Source: an uncultured Pseudomonadales bacterium (GTDB lineage Bacteria > Pseudomonadota > Gammaproteobacteria > Pseudomonadales > Azotimanducaceae). From it: DNA of 64,000 nucleotides. Positions 30,627 through 41,175 of this stretch are shown here, in pieces. Each line of letters begins with the position of its first letter. The stretch's first letter is position 1. The stretch lies in the NCBI GenBank assembly GCA_905182155.1, contig CAJJAX010000001.1, forward strand, positions 1 to 64,000, in the 5' to 3' direction. Position numbers and translations under genes: made by a program. Under the pieces are notes generated by a model. It searched no databases and was not told the origin of the DNA. It saw only the letters and a list, made by a program, of their open reading frames with translations.

Positions 30627-31364
30627 TTACGGCACTTGCCGCCGCTGCCTGAAAATCTCGTACAAGCTTACCCCCGTTGCAACACTGACATTCAGATTAA
30701 ACTCTGACACCTGCATGGGTATTTCAACCAAGACATCGCACTGCTTACGCGTATTAAATCGAAGACCATCACCTTCAGAGCCCATCACCAGGGCGGTATC
30801 CACGCTGAAGTTGAAATCTGGCAGCTGGGTCTCTGCGCCGAGCGCGGTGCCAACAACCCAAAACCCAGCGTCTTTAATTTGCCGAAGACTTCTCGACAAA
30901 TTGACGACTTCCACAACCGGCACAACACCTGCAGCACCCGCCGAACGCTTCATGACAACGGCATTCATCGGTGCTGAGCCGTGTTTTGGCACCACGACGG
31001 CATCAACCCCAAAAGTCATCGCACTGCGCAGGCAGGCGCCCAGATTACCTGGATCGGTCACCCCATCTAAAACCAAAAGCGTGCGCGGCACCGGCTTTGG
31101 TTGCAAGTAGGTTTCTAACGACCGACTGGGTTCTGGCGGCGCGTCGAACCCTAAAAATGCAATACCTTGGTGTTGTACACCCACGCCCAATTGGTCATCC
31201 AGATCCGTGACAAACTCGACCTCAACCGAGATTGACTCGGCCAGTTGGCGCAGTGAATCCGTGCGCTTGCCCCCGCGCCCTTCACGTACATACAACTTGC
31301 CAACCGCTCTTTTTAGGAGCTGCTGTTCAACGGAATGAAACCCATAAACCCATTTATCGTTCAC
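30627..31364 (-). CDS. rlmB: 23S rRNA (guanosine-2'-O-)-methyltransferase RlmB
   Basis: A 245-residue SPOUT methyltransferase that modifies G2251 in the peptidyl-transferase region. WVYGFHSVEQQLLKRA begins the L30e-like substrate domain, and LLVLDGVTDPGNLGACLRSAMTFGVDAVVVP, LVMGSEGDGLR and FNLNVSVATGVSLYEIF form the knotted catalytic domain. The ORF track starts at 31487 inside rnr; a GTG at 31364 preceded by GGGG gives the E. coli length (243) and an 11-base overlap with the rnr end. rnr-rlmB order is conserved in gammaproteobacteria. Confidence 0.95.
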   Translation of the reverse strand: MNDKWVYGFHSVEQQLLKRAVGKLYVREGRGGKRTDSLRQLAESISVEVEFVTDLDDQLGVGVQHQGIAFLGFDAPPEPSRSLETYLQPKPVPRTLLVLDGVTDPGNLGACLRSAMTFGVDAVVVPKHGSAPMNAVVMKRSAGAAGVVPVVEVVNLSRSLRQIKDAGFWVVGTALGAETQLPDFNFSVDTALVMGSEGDGLRFNTRKQCDVLVEIPMQVSEFNLNVSVATGVSLYEIFRQRRQVP

Positions 31365-33654
31365 GCTTGCCCCGTTTTTTTGGTTTTTGATCCGCCGGCT
31401 TCTTTGCTTTTTTGTCACGAGTCGCTGATGTCCTGCGCCCCGATGACTGCCCTTTGCGAGTGAGCGGTGCATGCTCACTGAGCGCAAGGCTCACTTGCCC
31501 CAAACTACTGTCGACCGATTCCAGTTGTACCACCACGCGATCACCCATCCGCAGCACTTGATGACTGCGGGTGCCGACCAATGCGCCGAGTTCCGCATCA
31601 AACTTAAAATGATCCTGCTTAAGACTTCCGATATGAATTAAGCCCTCAGCCATCATTGGCTCAAGGGTTACAAACAAGCCGAATTTAACCGCCGTTGTAA
31701 TAACACCCTCGAACGTGTCGCCAAGAAACTGCTTCAAATACTCACATTTCAACCACTCTAAGACCTCATACACCGCCGCGTCAGCCCGTCGCTCGGTCAT
31801 ACTGGCCCGTTCGCCAAGTTCCGTCATCAAGGCCTCGACATCCGGCTTGAGTTCACTGGGGGCGTTCTTCGCTTTATTTCGAAGCTGAGATTTCACTAGC
31901 TGATGATTCACAAGATCAGCAAGCCGCCGGATTGGTGAGGTGAAATGGGCATATCCCGCGTAATTCAATCCGAAGTGCGGCCGATGTTCTGGGGTGTAAA
32001 TCGCTTGATTCATCGACCGTAAAACCAGCATCTGCAACGCAGCCGCTGCTGGTTGGCCTCGGCTTGCATCCAAAATTTTCTGGAAGTCTTGGGTGGTCAC
32101 ACGACCTAAATCCGCGTCCAGCGCCAAGCCAAATTGCGCCAAGGTGCCCGCTAAGCGCGTGACGCTCTCAGGATCCGGTTCATCATGGACCCGGTACAAC
32201 CCAGCCCCTTTGGTCGCTTGGATGAAATCAGCCATCGCGACATTGGCCGCCAGCATGCATTCCTCGATCAGCTTATGGGCCTCGGTTCGTGGCGCCTGAT
32301 CCATGGTCGACAGCTTACCCGCATCATCCCACTGCACCCGAAGCTCAGGGGTTTCAATTTCTAAAGCCCCTCGCTTGGCTCGTCGCTGCAGCAACACTTG
32401 GTACACCTGATGCAAGGCCTCGAGTGAGTCCAGAACCGCCGGGGCGAGTTCTGATGACGCGGCTTTATGGTCCAGCCAATGCGCAACCTCCTCGTAGATC
32501 AGACGCGCTTTCGAATTGATCACGGCTTCACTAAAGCGATAACCGAGCCTGCGGCCCAGTTGATCAAACGACAACTCACAAACCAGCACCAATCGATCTT
32601 CATTGGGCCTTAAAGAACACAGGCCATTGCTGAGCTTTTCAGGCAGCATGGGGATCACCATCTGCGGGAAATACACGCTGGTGCCACGGTTCACGGCCTC
32701 GTCGTAGAGCGGGCTACCCGGGCGAACGTAATGCGCCACATCTGCAATCGCAACCCACAACGTAAAGCCTTCTGGGCTGACTTCAGCTAGCACAGCATCA
32801 TCAAAATCTCGCGCATCCGAGCCATCAATGGTCACGAAGGGAAGATGCCGTAAATCCGCTCGATGCTTTAAATCTGCGGGCGCCAGTCGCATCTTAATGG
32901 CCTTAGCCTCTTCAATGACATCCTCAGGAAACACCCTGGGTAGATCATGGTTTTTTAACACGACTTCGATTTCTGTTTCGGGGGTCAGTTCATCTGCAAT
33001 AATCCGCTCAATTCGGCCTTTCAATCCACCACCTCGGTCGCCGTAATCGGTAATGGTCGCGACCGCAATTTGGCCATTTTTGAACGGTATTGCAGGATCT
33101 TTTTCGAGCAAAATCGGTTGGTGCACTTTCCGAGACAAGGGCTCGAGTAAAACCTGTTTGCGTTTGATGTTGATTCGCCCAGCAATACTGGTAAACGCTC
33201 GAGAAATAACCCGCTCAATCTCGGCTTCTGGCCGCCTACCCGCCATACCCGCGCTGATGCGCGCCAACACTCGGTCGCCGTGCATCACCCGCCGCATCAC
33301 CTGATGATTAAGATAGATGTCCGGCGCCTCGCCTTGCATCATCAGAAAGCCAAAGCCGTCCGGGTGCGCGGAAATCACACCCTCAACCGCATCTTCAGGA
33401 ACTTCGTCTGGATTCGGCACGCGATAGCCCGATCGCTGATTCATTGAAAGTTGGCCACTTCGACGCATCGCACCCAGCCGGGCTTTGAGCGCTTTTTTAT
33501 CTTCAGGCGATGTTAAGGACAGTCGGCCTGCGATTTGACGCGCTGTTAAGGCCTGATCGGCCTCACTGAGCATCGATAAAATCAACTCTCGACTGGCGAT
33601 CGGATGCGCATAACGCTCAGCTTCTCGCAATGAATGGGGGTCTTTCTGATTCAA
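31354..33654 (-). CDS. rnr: Ribonuclease R
   Basis: A 766-residue processive 3'-5' exoribonuclease able to degrade structured RNA. In order: N-terminal helix-turn-helix region (RELILSMLSEADQALTARQI), cold-shock domains, the RNB catalytic domain with TIDGSDARDFDDAVLAEV and its acidic cluster, YAHFTSPIRRLADLVNH, an S1 domain (FEGVITTAVKFGLFVTLEP) and a basic C-terminal tail (RDKKAKKPADQKPKKRGK) important for RNA access in the E. coli enzyme. The gene is intact. It is divergent from tRNA-Leu, whose promoter lies within the intervening 79 bases. Confidence 0.97.
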   Translation of the reverse strand: MNQKDPHSLREAERYAHPIASRELILSMLSEADQALTARQIAGRLSLTSPEDKKALKARLGAMRRSGQLSMNQRSGYRVPNPDEVPEDAVEGVISAHPDGFGFLMMQGEAPDIYLNHQVMRRVMHGDRVLARISAGMAGRRPEAEIERVISRAFTSIAGRINIKRKQVLLEPLSRKVHQPILLEKDPAIPFKNGQIAVATITDYGDRGGGLKGRIERIIADELTPETEIEVVLKNHDLPRVFPEDVIEEAKAIKMRLAPADLKHRADLRHLPFVTIDGSDARDFDDAVLAEVSPEGFTLWVAIADVAHYVRPGSPLYDEAVNRGTSVYFPQMVIPMLPEKLSNGLCSLRPNEDRLVLVCELSFDQLGRRLGYRFSEAVINSKARLIYEEVAHWLDHKAASSELAPAVLDSLEALHQVYQVLLQRRAKRGALEIETPELRVQWDDAGKLSTMDQAPRTEAHKLIEECMLAANVAMADFIQATKGAGLYRVHDEPDPESVTRLAGTLAQFGLALDADLGRVTTQDFQKILDASRGQPAAAALQMLVLRSMNQAIYTPEHRPHFGLNYAGYAHFTSPIRRLADLVNHQLVKSQLRNKAKNAPSELKPDVEALMTELGERASMTERRADAAVYEVLEWLKCEYLKQFLGDTFEGVITTAVKFGLFVTLEPMMAEGLIHIGSLKQDHFKFDAELGALVGTRSHQVLRMGDRVVVQLESVDSSLGQVSLALSEHAPLTRKGQSSGRRTSATRDKKAKKPADQKPKKRGKRER

Positions 33655-33691
33655 ATATTACTCCTGACACGACCCAGGCCGGGCACGTGCG

Positions 33692-33720
33692 TTGACAGAT
33701 TCACTAGCGCCTAGTAATCT
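33692..33720 (+). promoter_or_regulatory. Promoter of tRNA-Leu
   Basis: A consensus TTGACA at 33692-33697 and TAATCT at 33715-33720 are separated by 17 bases, followed by a GC-rich discriminator GCGGCTC. The tRNA begins 14 bases after the -10. This is the expected form for a stable-RNA promoter under stringent control. Confidence 0.75.
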
Positions 33721-33733
33721 GCGGCTCCTCGTT

Positions 33734-33820
33734 GCCGAGGTGGTGGAATTGGTAGACACGCTAGCTTCAGGTGCTAGTGGGGGAAACCCCGTGGAGGTTC
33801 AAGTCCTCTCCTCGGCACCA
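33734..33820 (+). tRNA. tRNA-Leu (anticodon CAG)
   Basis: An 87-base tRNA with acceptor GCCGAGG paired to CCTCGGC, encoded CCA end, D arm GGTGGAATTGGTAGACAC, anticodon stem CTAGC/GCTAG with loop TTCAGGT (anticodon CAG at 33768-33770, reading CUG), a long class II variable arm (GGGG AAA CCCC) and T loop TTCAAGT. The long variable arm and CAG anticodon identify leucine. Its place beside rnr agrees with the Pseudomonas arrangement. Confidence 0.97.
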
Positions 33821-33962
33821 ATTAAAAGCCGCTGATCTGTCCTCTACTGAACTTTGTGTTCAACATCTTGGCACTGATTATAACGCACTGGCCTGACAAT
33901 GACCGCTAGGTTTCTCATCTTCTGCGGCATCCACTGAAAGATCAGCACCCCGCGCTTGCCCG

Positions 33963-35018
33963 TTAGGTCACCAGATCCTGGATCTCAGACAGGGTTAGCC
34001 CGGCTTTTTCTGCCGACTCGCCGATAACAGCCCAAGATTGTGGGTCTATCGGGATGCCCTGGCTCAGGCGATCCCGTCGCGACGCCCGCTCTGGATCGCC
34101 CGGCAAGAGCACTTGTTCAAAGCCTTCGGCTGGCGCCGCGCTACGCGCATAGGCTTGCATGCCCTCCACTTCACGTCGGAACCCTTGCACCCCACCAAAC
34201 AGGTTTGGATCAAGAATCAACATCAACATGTGATTCACTGTGATGTCTTTCTGCTGGTCAAGGTCCTGCATGGTCCATTCACCCGCCAAGGCGCCGCCCA
34301 ACAATTCGCACATCAGGGCAAGGCCCGAGCCTTTATGCTGACCAAAGGGCCCGAGTGAGCCGCCTTCTGCAATCACACCTGGATCCCGCGTGGGCCTGCC
34401 GGCCGCGTCAAACAGCGCGTGCTCAGGGACCAGTTCGTTTTTCATATCGGCGACACGAACTTTGCCCAAGGCAATCGCGCTCGTCGCCATATCCAGAATG
34501 AGCGGCTCTGATTCGGTCGGGACACCGCAACAAAAAGGATTGGTCTGAAGGCGTTTGTCGCGCCCGCCCCACATCGACACAAAGGGTGGATGACCGACCA
34601 CATTCACAAAGTGAATCGAAACCAGGCCTGCCGCCACGCAATGCTCCGCATAGGATCCAATCCGGCCCAAGTGATGATTATTTCGAGAACCGACGCACGC
34701 GATCCCCATTGCACGCGCTTTCTCTATACCTAAATCAGTGGCTTGACGACCGACTACCTGGCCAAAACCAAAGCCGCCGTCAACCAATAAAACAGCGCCG
34801 TGGTCTTTCACAACGGTCGCATCGGCATTGACCTGAAGGCCGCCACGAAGGGCGCTACCCACGTAATTTGGGATCATCCCCACGCCATGAGAGTCGTGCC
34901 CCTTTAAGTTTGCCTCGACCAAATGGTCAGCGGTTTCGACGGCTTTATCGGTCTCGGCACCGAGCCGCTCGAAAATAGCTTGCGCAAACCCTCTCAGTTT
35001 TTGATGGTCAATCAACAT
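33963..35018 (-). CDS. Ldh2/malate dehydrogenase family oxidoreductase
   Basis: A 351-residue member of the NAD(P)-dependent Ldh2 family (malate/L-lactate dehydrogenase, ureidoglycolate and 2,3-diketogulonate reductases), structurally unrelated to classical lactate dehydrogenases. ANLKGHDSHGVGMIPNYV contains the catalytic His, and GSRNNHHLGRIGSYAE with MWGGRDKRLQTNPFCCGVPTE and LDMATSAIALGKVRVA are family hallmarks; GPFGQHKGSGLALMCELLGG follows. I use the ATG at 35018 with AGGA eight bases before it instead of the longer track ORF. Substrate unknown. It is one of two dehydrogenases between tRNA-Leu and purA. Confidence 0.88.
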   Translation of the reverse strand: MLIDHQKLRGFAQAIFERLGAETDKAVETADHLVEANLKGHDSHGVGMIPNYVGSALRGGLQVNADATVVKDHGAVLLVDGGFGFGQVVGRQATDLGIEKARAMGIACVGSRNNHHLGRIGSYAEHCVAAGLVSIHFVNVVGHPPFVSMWGGRDKRLQTNPFCCGVPTESEPLILDMATSAIALGKVRVADMKNELVPEHALFDAAGRPTRDPGVIAEGGSLGPFGQHKGSGLALMCELLGGALAGEWTMQDLDQQKDITVNHMLMLILDPNLFGGVQGFRREVEGMQAYARSAAPAEGFEQVLLPGDPERASRRDRLSQGIPIDPQSWAVIGESAEKAGLTLSEIQDLVT

Positions 35019-35331
35019 CGATGTGGTCCTTTTAAATACCGGTTGATACCTGTTTTGGCCAATCACCCTTAACGCTCTGCGCAACACGCCTGCCCACTTC
35101 AGCAAGCAACTCATTTCAGACCTAATTTTGATGGCTTTGCCTTGGCCACCTCAGCCAAGAAAGGCGAACCAAGTCTTAGGTCCAATTGAAAACGCCCAGG
35201 CTAATGGTTGCTTCAAGCCGCCACTGCTACGCGCTTTACCACCCTCAGATTACCCCAAGGCGCCGCTTAAGATCCAACCAATGGTTCCGGATTACGCAGA
35301 AGGCCCTCGGTGGGCCGAGATGCCCGATTGA
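35019..35331. other. 313-base intergenic region
   Basis: The region lies between the Ldh2-family and aldo/keto reductase genes, both on the minus strand. A 67-codon plus-strand ORF (35128-35331) is open here but shows no recognisable motif or ribosome site. A short direct repeat GGTATC/GGTATT (minus strand, near 35036-35046) precedes the Ldh2 gene and could be a regulator site, but this is weak. Nothing else is supported. Confidence 0.5.
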
Positions 35332-36297
35332 TTAATCATAGATCGGGTGAAAGGTGCCAAACGCCGCCTCGCAGAAGGCCCCAGGATCATTGAACCGCTG
35401 GTTTCGATTGAGCCCAGTGATGCGGTCCATTTGCTCGCTCGATAACGCAAAATCTGTGACCGCAAGGTTTTCGCGCATTCGCAGTCCCTGAATACTTTTT
35501 ACAATGACCGACGTTTGCCTTTGGACCCCCCACCGCAGCAAGACTTGCGCCGGTGTTCTTGCAACCTCAACGGCGATGTCAGCAATGGTTGGATGATGCA
35601 GCACCAAGTCTTGCTGACCGGCCATGTCCAACTCCAAATACGACGTTGCACCAAGCGGCGAAAAGGCCGAAACCACCAGTCCCAGCTGTTGCGCGAATCG
35701 AATCATCCGGTCTTGCGTCAAATAAGGGTGCGCTTCCAACTGCAGCACTTCGGGGGGCGAGGCAGCATAATTGATCAGGTCTTGGAGCAAACCCGCGTTA
35801 TAGTTACACACGCCAATATGGCCGACCTGACCTGCGGCCTTGAGCTGAGTCATTGCCTGCCAGGTATCTTGCAGCGGTACTTTCGCAAGGCGCATTGTTG
35901 GTTGGGAAGCGCCGCGGTCATCGATCCACTCAGGCGGGTAGTGGGCCTCGAACGGAACAAAGGCCAAGGCAATCGGGAAATGAATCAGGTACAAATCCAA
36001 ATAATCCAGCTGCAAATCCCGCAGGGTCCGATCGAGCGCCATCGGCACATGATCTGGATGATGATAGGTATTCCACAGCTTTGAGGTAATCCAAAGATCA
36101 GACCGGACGCAAAGCCCAGCTGCCAGCGCGCGCGCAAGCCCTTCGCCAACTTGGGCTTCGTTGCCATAATCGGCTGCCGAATCGAAATGACGATAGCCAG
36201 CTTTCACCGCTTCGAAAACAACATCAGCGCAAATCTCTTGGGGTATTTTCCATAACCCAAATCCAATTGCCGGCATATCCTTTATAACGCTGACCAT
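35332..36297 (-). CDS. Aldo/keto reductase, xylose reductase-like
   Basis: A 321-residue TIM-barrel NAD(P)H reductase. The catalytic tetrad is visible as DSAADYGNE (Asp and Tyr), WITSKLWNT (Lys) and LYLIHFPIA (His), and IVKSIQGLRMRENLAV resembles the coenzyme-binding end. The stretch FVPFEAHYPPEW is reminiscent of the D-xylose/aldose reductases of yeasts and some bacteria (AKR2), where it follows the His. The protein would reduce an aldose or other aldehyde in the cytoplasm. It lies in a pair with the Ldh2-family gene, so a joint role in sugar or sugar-acid use is possible but unproven. Confidence 0.87.
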   Translation of the reverse strand: MVSVIKDMPAIGFGLWKIPQEICADVVFEAVKAGYRHFDSAADYGNEAQVGEGLARALAAGLCVRSDLWITSKLWNTYHHPDHVPMALDRTLRDLQLDYLDLYLIHFPIALAFVPFEAHYPPEWIDDRGASQPTMRLAKVPLQDTWQAMTQLKAAGQVGHIGVCNYNAGLLQDLINYAASPPEVLQLEAHPYLTQDRMIRFAQQLGLVVSAFSPLGATSYLELDMAGQQDLVLHHPTIADIAVEVARTPAQVLLRWGVQRQTSVIVKSIQGLRMRENLAVTDFALSSEQMDRITGLNRNQRFNDPGAFCEAAFGTFHPIYD

Positions 36298-36394
36298 CCC
36301 TTCTTCCTTTTGATCAAATCCTCACTTGGTTAAGCAATCCGTTCAAGACAACGAGCACCCCAACGAATCTTGCCCACCCATTTTATCCAACCGC

Positions 36395-37669
<1,275 letters not shown>

Positions 37670-37688
37670 TCAATCGACCGCGAGTCAT

Positions 37689-38858
37689 TCACGACGTAAT
37701 CTCTCTGAGTTGCCACTGCCCTGCCAACCAAACCAGCTCTCGATCGCCAAGCGATCTTATTCCGGCGCCCTCAAGCACAATGTCCCCCGAGGCCCGCAGG
37801 GTTTCGCTCATTTGCCACTGTTCTTGCAGATTCCCGTCGGGGTGCGCAACAACATGCACCATCCTGGCAACCGGCACGGTTGGAATCGTATCGCTGATCA
37901 TGAGCAGCTCGATATCGAAGCCCGTAGCAGACCGGGCACGGCCAAAAACGGCGCCGATGTTATCGTAGCGACCGCCCCGAGCAACGGTCTGGCCAGACTC
38001 GCGTAGAAACACCGAAAAAACCATGCCGGTATGGTAGTGCAGCCCTCTTAATTCCGACAGATCAAAGCTCACTTGAACATTCTGATTTCGAGTATTGATG
38101 CGCTCACTAAGATACGCCAAGTCATCGATTGCGGTCATTAGCGCCGGCCAACCTTTGAATTTGTCCCGGGCTTGCTCAAGGATGCGGGCGTCACCGGCCA
38201 TCATTGGGAGCTCGCAGATCAACTCAGCAAGCGCACCTGGCAACGCATGCGCCCGGGTCATCTCTGCCAATTCGTCGTGGGCTTTTTTCTGAACCAACGC
38301 AAAAAATTGCGCCTGAACTGATTCAGGTAAGGCTGTCTCAGCCATTAAGGCTCTAAAGAAGCGCACGTCGCCCAGCTCGAGCTGAACCGATTTCATACCC
38401 AGTTGGCTCAGCGATTCAATCATCAGGCTAATGATCTCGACATCCCCGGCAAGACTCGGTTCACCAAAGAGTTCCGCGCCGACCTTTAACGGGCTGCGCG
38501 AGGCCAGCATGTGCGCCGGCCGGCTTTGTAAAACAAAATCGGCATAACACAGGCGTGTTGCGGCATCCCGGGGCAGGCTATGCGCATCGATCCGCGCGGC
38601 TTGGGGGGTCAAATCTGCGGGCAGACCCATCATCCGGCCTGAAAGCTGATCGATCACTTTAAAGGTTTTAAGATCGAGATCTCGACCGGTGCCGGTGAGG
38701 AGCGATTCCAAGTATTCGAGCTTCGGCGGGATGATGTACTCATATCCCCAGCTTTTAAATAGGTCCAGCAGGATTCTGCGACCTTGCTCTATCTTGCTCG
38801 CAGTCTCAGGCAAAATGTCTTCGACACCCTCTGGGAGGAGCCAGTGCTCTATGGTCAT
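37689..38858 (-). CDS. hisZ: ATP phosphoribosyltransferase regulatory subunit
   Basis: A 389-residue HisZ, a histidyl-tRNA synthetase paralogue that has lost tRNA charging and acts with short-form HisG in the first step of histidine synthesis. WLLPEGVEDILPETASKIEQGRRILLDLF and the motif 2 region LRPADLTPQ-like GLPADLTPQAARIDAH are recognisable, and VARGGRYDNIGAVFGRARSATGFDIEL resembles the motif 3 end. hisG is elsewhere. hisZ next to purA is the arrangement of Pseudomonas and relatives. Confidence 0.93.
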   Translation of the reverse strand: MTIEHWLLPEGVEDILPETASKIEQGRRILLDLFKSWGYEYIIPPKLEYLESLLTGTGRDLDLKTFKVIDQLSGRMMGLPADLTPQAARIDAHSLPRDAATRLCYADFVLQSRPAHMLASRSPLKVGAELFGEPSLAGDVEIISLMIESLSQLGMKSVQLELGDVRFFRALMAETALPESVQAQFFALVQKKAHDELAEMTRAHALPGALAELICELPMMAGDARILEQARDKFKGWPALMTAIDDLAYLSERINTRNQNVQVSFDLSELRGLHYHTGMVFSVFLRESGQTVARGGRYDNIGAVFGRARSATGFDIELLMISDTIPTVPVARMVHVVAHPDGNLQEQWQMSETLRASGDIVLEGAGIRSLGDRELVWLAGQWQLREITS

Positions 38859-38872
38859 AACGCTTTTACTTC

Positions 38873-39064
38873 CTAACCGTTCAACCAGTAAAGCATCAAC
38901 GTGCCAAGCACCATCAATACCAAACCGTAAATTCTGAGTGACCGTTCATCGATCCCTTGAGCCTGTAATACCATTGCCTTCCATGCTCTAGGCGATGCAA
39001 ATGGTATCAGGCCTTCAATGACCAACACTAGACAGAGCGCAACCCAAAGGTCATCCAGGGTCAT
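38873..39064 (-). CDS. DUF2065 (YjeT-like) small membrane protein
   Basis: A 63-residue protein with two hydrophobic helices: LWVALCLVLVIEGLIPFASP and IYGLVLMVLGTLMLYWLNG, joined by a basic loop (RAWKAMVLQAQGIDERSLR). Size, topology and position between hisZ and hflC fit the DUF2065/YjeT family. Function is unknown. Confidence 0.85.
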   Translation of the reverse strand: MTLDDLWVALCLVLVIEGLIPFASPRAWKAMVLQAQGIDERSLRIYGLVLMVLGTLMLYWLNG

Positions 39065-39088
39065 CTGTTTACCAGCTTTAAGGCTCGA

Positions 39089-39967
39089 TCACTTTTTCAG
39101 CGCGTGGCTGTTGTTTAAATACTTAAAGAAATCACTGTTGGGATCCAAAATCAGCATGTCACTTTTTTGTGAAAAAGTACGTTTATAGGCCGCCATGCTG
39201 CGATAAAACTTATAGAACTCTTTGTCTTCATTAAATGCTTTGGCATAGGTTGCCGCGGCTTGTGCATCCCCATCACCGCGAACCACTTCAGCCTGGCCGT
39301 AGGCCTCGGCTAAAATCACCTCACGCTGCCGATCTGCATCCGCTCGAATACCAACTGCCAGCTCTTGGCCTTTGGCTCGATGTTCTTTGGCTTCAATATC
39401 TCGTTCGGTGTTCATTCGATTGTAAACCGACTGGCTCACCTCTTGAGGTAAATCAATCCGCTTCACCCGAACATCAACAACTTCAATGCCAAGCTCCGCA
39501 TTCGCCACCTCATTGAGACCGGCCACCAAATCAATCATCAACTCATCACGCTGCCCAGAAACCACCTCATGTAGCGTGCGCTTACTGATCTCATTTCGCA
39601 GGCCATTATTAATTCGCTGCTTCAACAGTTCTTCTGCCCGACGCTGGTCACCGGAGGTTGCCGTGTAGTATTTCTCAACCTTCTTGATTCTAAACTTGGC
39701 AAAGGAATCAACAATTAGGGCCTTTTTTTCCAAGGTTAAAAACCGTTCGGCGGGTGCATCAACCGTGAGCACTCGACCGTCAAAGGCTCTCACCTCTTCG
39801 ATAAAGGGCAATTTCAAGTGGATGCCGGTCGAAATATCGGGATTCACGACAGCCCCGACCCGCAATAAGACCCCGCGCTGCATTTCATTCAAGATGTAGA
39901 TCGAATTGGAGCCCACAAACAATACACCGGCCACAAGAACAATGATCACTGCTAAACGATTCGACAT
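39089..39967 (-). CDS. hflC: HflC, FtsH modulator (SPFH protein)
   Basis: A 292-residue stomatin/prohibitin-family protein. A single N-terminal membrane segment (LAVIIVLVAGVLFVGSNSIYIL) is followed by the SPFH domain (VLLRVGAVVNPDISTGIHLKLPF) and a long coiled region (RDIEAKEHRAKGQELAVGIR, ADADRQREVILAEAYGQAEV). HflC and HflK form the large periplasmic cage that modulates the FtsH protease. It is directly downstream of hflK. Confidence 0.95.
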   Translation of the reverse strand: MSNRLAVIIVLVAGVLFVGSNSIYILNEMQRGVLLRVGAVVNPDISTGIHLKLPFIEEVRAFDGRVLTVDAPAERFLTLEKKALIVDSFAKFRIKKVEKYYTATSGDQRRAEELLKQRINNGLRNEISKRTLHEVVSGQRDELMIDLVAGLNEVANAELGIEVVDVRVKRIDLPQEVSQSVYNRMNTERDIEAKEHRAKGQELAVGIRADADRQREVILAEAYGQAEVVRGDGDAQAAATYAKAFNEDKEFYKFYRSMAAYKRTFSQKSDMLILDPNSDFFKYLNNSHALKK

Positions 39968-40019
39968 GGTATGTCTCCTAAAGTTTTACTGTCGATCCCG
40001 ACGGGTTCGGACAGACGTA

Positions 40020-41114
40020 TTATCTTGTGGCCGCTGGGAGACGGCGCAACGCAGTAACGTCTACATTAGAGGCATTGCTGCCGCTTTGCTGAGTCAGTTT
40101 GTCGAGCGGCAAATACATCATGTTATTACCCCCCTCGACATCGATCATGACTTTTGAGGCATTCGACATGACGGCTTCCATGGTATCGAGATACATTCGC
40201 TCGCGAGTCACTTCAGGTGCAGCCTTGTATTCCACATAGAGCTTGCTAAATCGCTGGGCCTCACCGCTCGCCTGAGCAACAACCCGCTGCCGATAGCCTT
40301 CAGACTCTTCCATATATTTCTGGGCTTCCCCGCGCGCTTCTGGGATCACTTGATTGGCATAGGCATCGGCTTCGTTACGAACCCTGACTTCATCTTCGCG
40401 TGCTCGAATGACCTCATCGAAAGCCTCTCGGACCGCGTCCGGTGGCGCGGTTTCATCCACGTTAACCTGGGTAACATAAATCCCAGTGCCATAGGCATTC
40501 ATGTAGTCTTGGATTCGGATTTTGATTTCATCCCCCATGACGGCGCGCCCTTCGGTAAGCACCTCATCCATTTCGGTACTGCCAACCACATGCCGAACGG
40601 CGCTTTCGGTGGACTGATGTAAGCTTTTTTCTGGCTCTCTGACTTGCAAAGCATAGCTTTTCACATTTTCAATGACGTATTGAACCGTGAGCTTAACCTT
40701 CACAATGTTTTCATCCTCAGTCAGCATCTCTGAATCGTGGGGATGCGAGCGAACCCTTGAGGTGTTGTGAATAATCACTTGGTCCACAATCGGCGGGTAC
40801 CAGCTCAGACCGGGCATCACGACCGCTTCCTGAACCTTGCCAAACCGGAGCACAACGCCTCGCTCTTGTTCGTCTAAGGTATAAACGCCCATAAAGCCAT
40901 AGCCAATAATGAGCACCCCAAGCACCAAGGCGACCAGTGACGATTTCACACCTTTGCCGCCGGATGAGCTGCCTGAGCCACCACCGCCGCCGAACATGCC
41001 GCCTAAATTGTCTTTGAGTTTCTTAAACGCCTCGTCCAAATCAGGCGGTCCCTGATCCTGGCGACTGCCCCAAGGGTCTTTTTCACCGTCGTTACCGGGT
41101 TCATTCCACGCCAT
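40020..41114 (-). CDS. hflK: HflK, FtsH modulator (SPFH protein)
   Basis: A 364-residue partner of HflC. The N terminus is MAWNEPGNDGEKDPWGSR followed by a Gly-rich stretch (FGGGGGSGSSSGGKG), typical of HflK, then a membrane helix (SSLVALVLGVLIIGYGFMGVY) and the SPFH domain with VVLRFGKVQEAVVMPGLSWY. I use the ATG at 41114, with GGAGAAG just upstream, instead of the track start at 41126. It lies between hflX and hflC as in E. coli. Confidence 0.96.
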   Translation of the reverse strand: MAWNEPGNDGEKDPWGSRQDQGPPDLDEAFKKLKDNLGGMFGGGGGSGSSSGGKGVKSSLVALVLGVLIIGYGFMGVYTLDEQERGVVLRFGKVQEAVVMPGLSWYPPIVDQVIIHNTSRVRSHPHDSEMLTEDENIVKVKLTVQYVIENVKSYALQVREPEKSLHQSTESAVRHVVGSTEMDEVLTEGRAVMGDEIKIRIQDYMNAYGTGIYVTQVNVDETAPPDAVREAFDEVIRAREDEVRVRNEADAYANQVIPEARGEAQKYMEESEGYRQRVVAQASGEAQRFSKLYVEYKAAPEVTRERMYLDTMEAVMSNASKVMIDVEGGNNMMYLPLDKLTQQSGSNASNVDVTALRRLPAATR

Positions 41115-41175
41115 AGTCTTCTCCAAATCCTGAGATTTCGTTTATCTTCCCACTAATTGATCCAAGTTGCATTGC

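Noticed and set aside
33821-33962. Second tRNA or attachment site after tRNA-Leu
   Set aside because: No cloverleaf and no repeat of the tRNA 3' end is visible in the gap or near purA.
35128-35331. Plus-strand ORF of 67 residues between the two dehydrogenases
   Set aside because: No family resemblance, Pro-rich random-looking sequence and no ribosome site.
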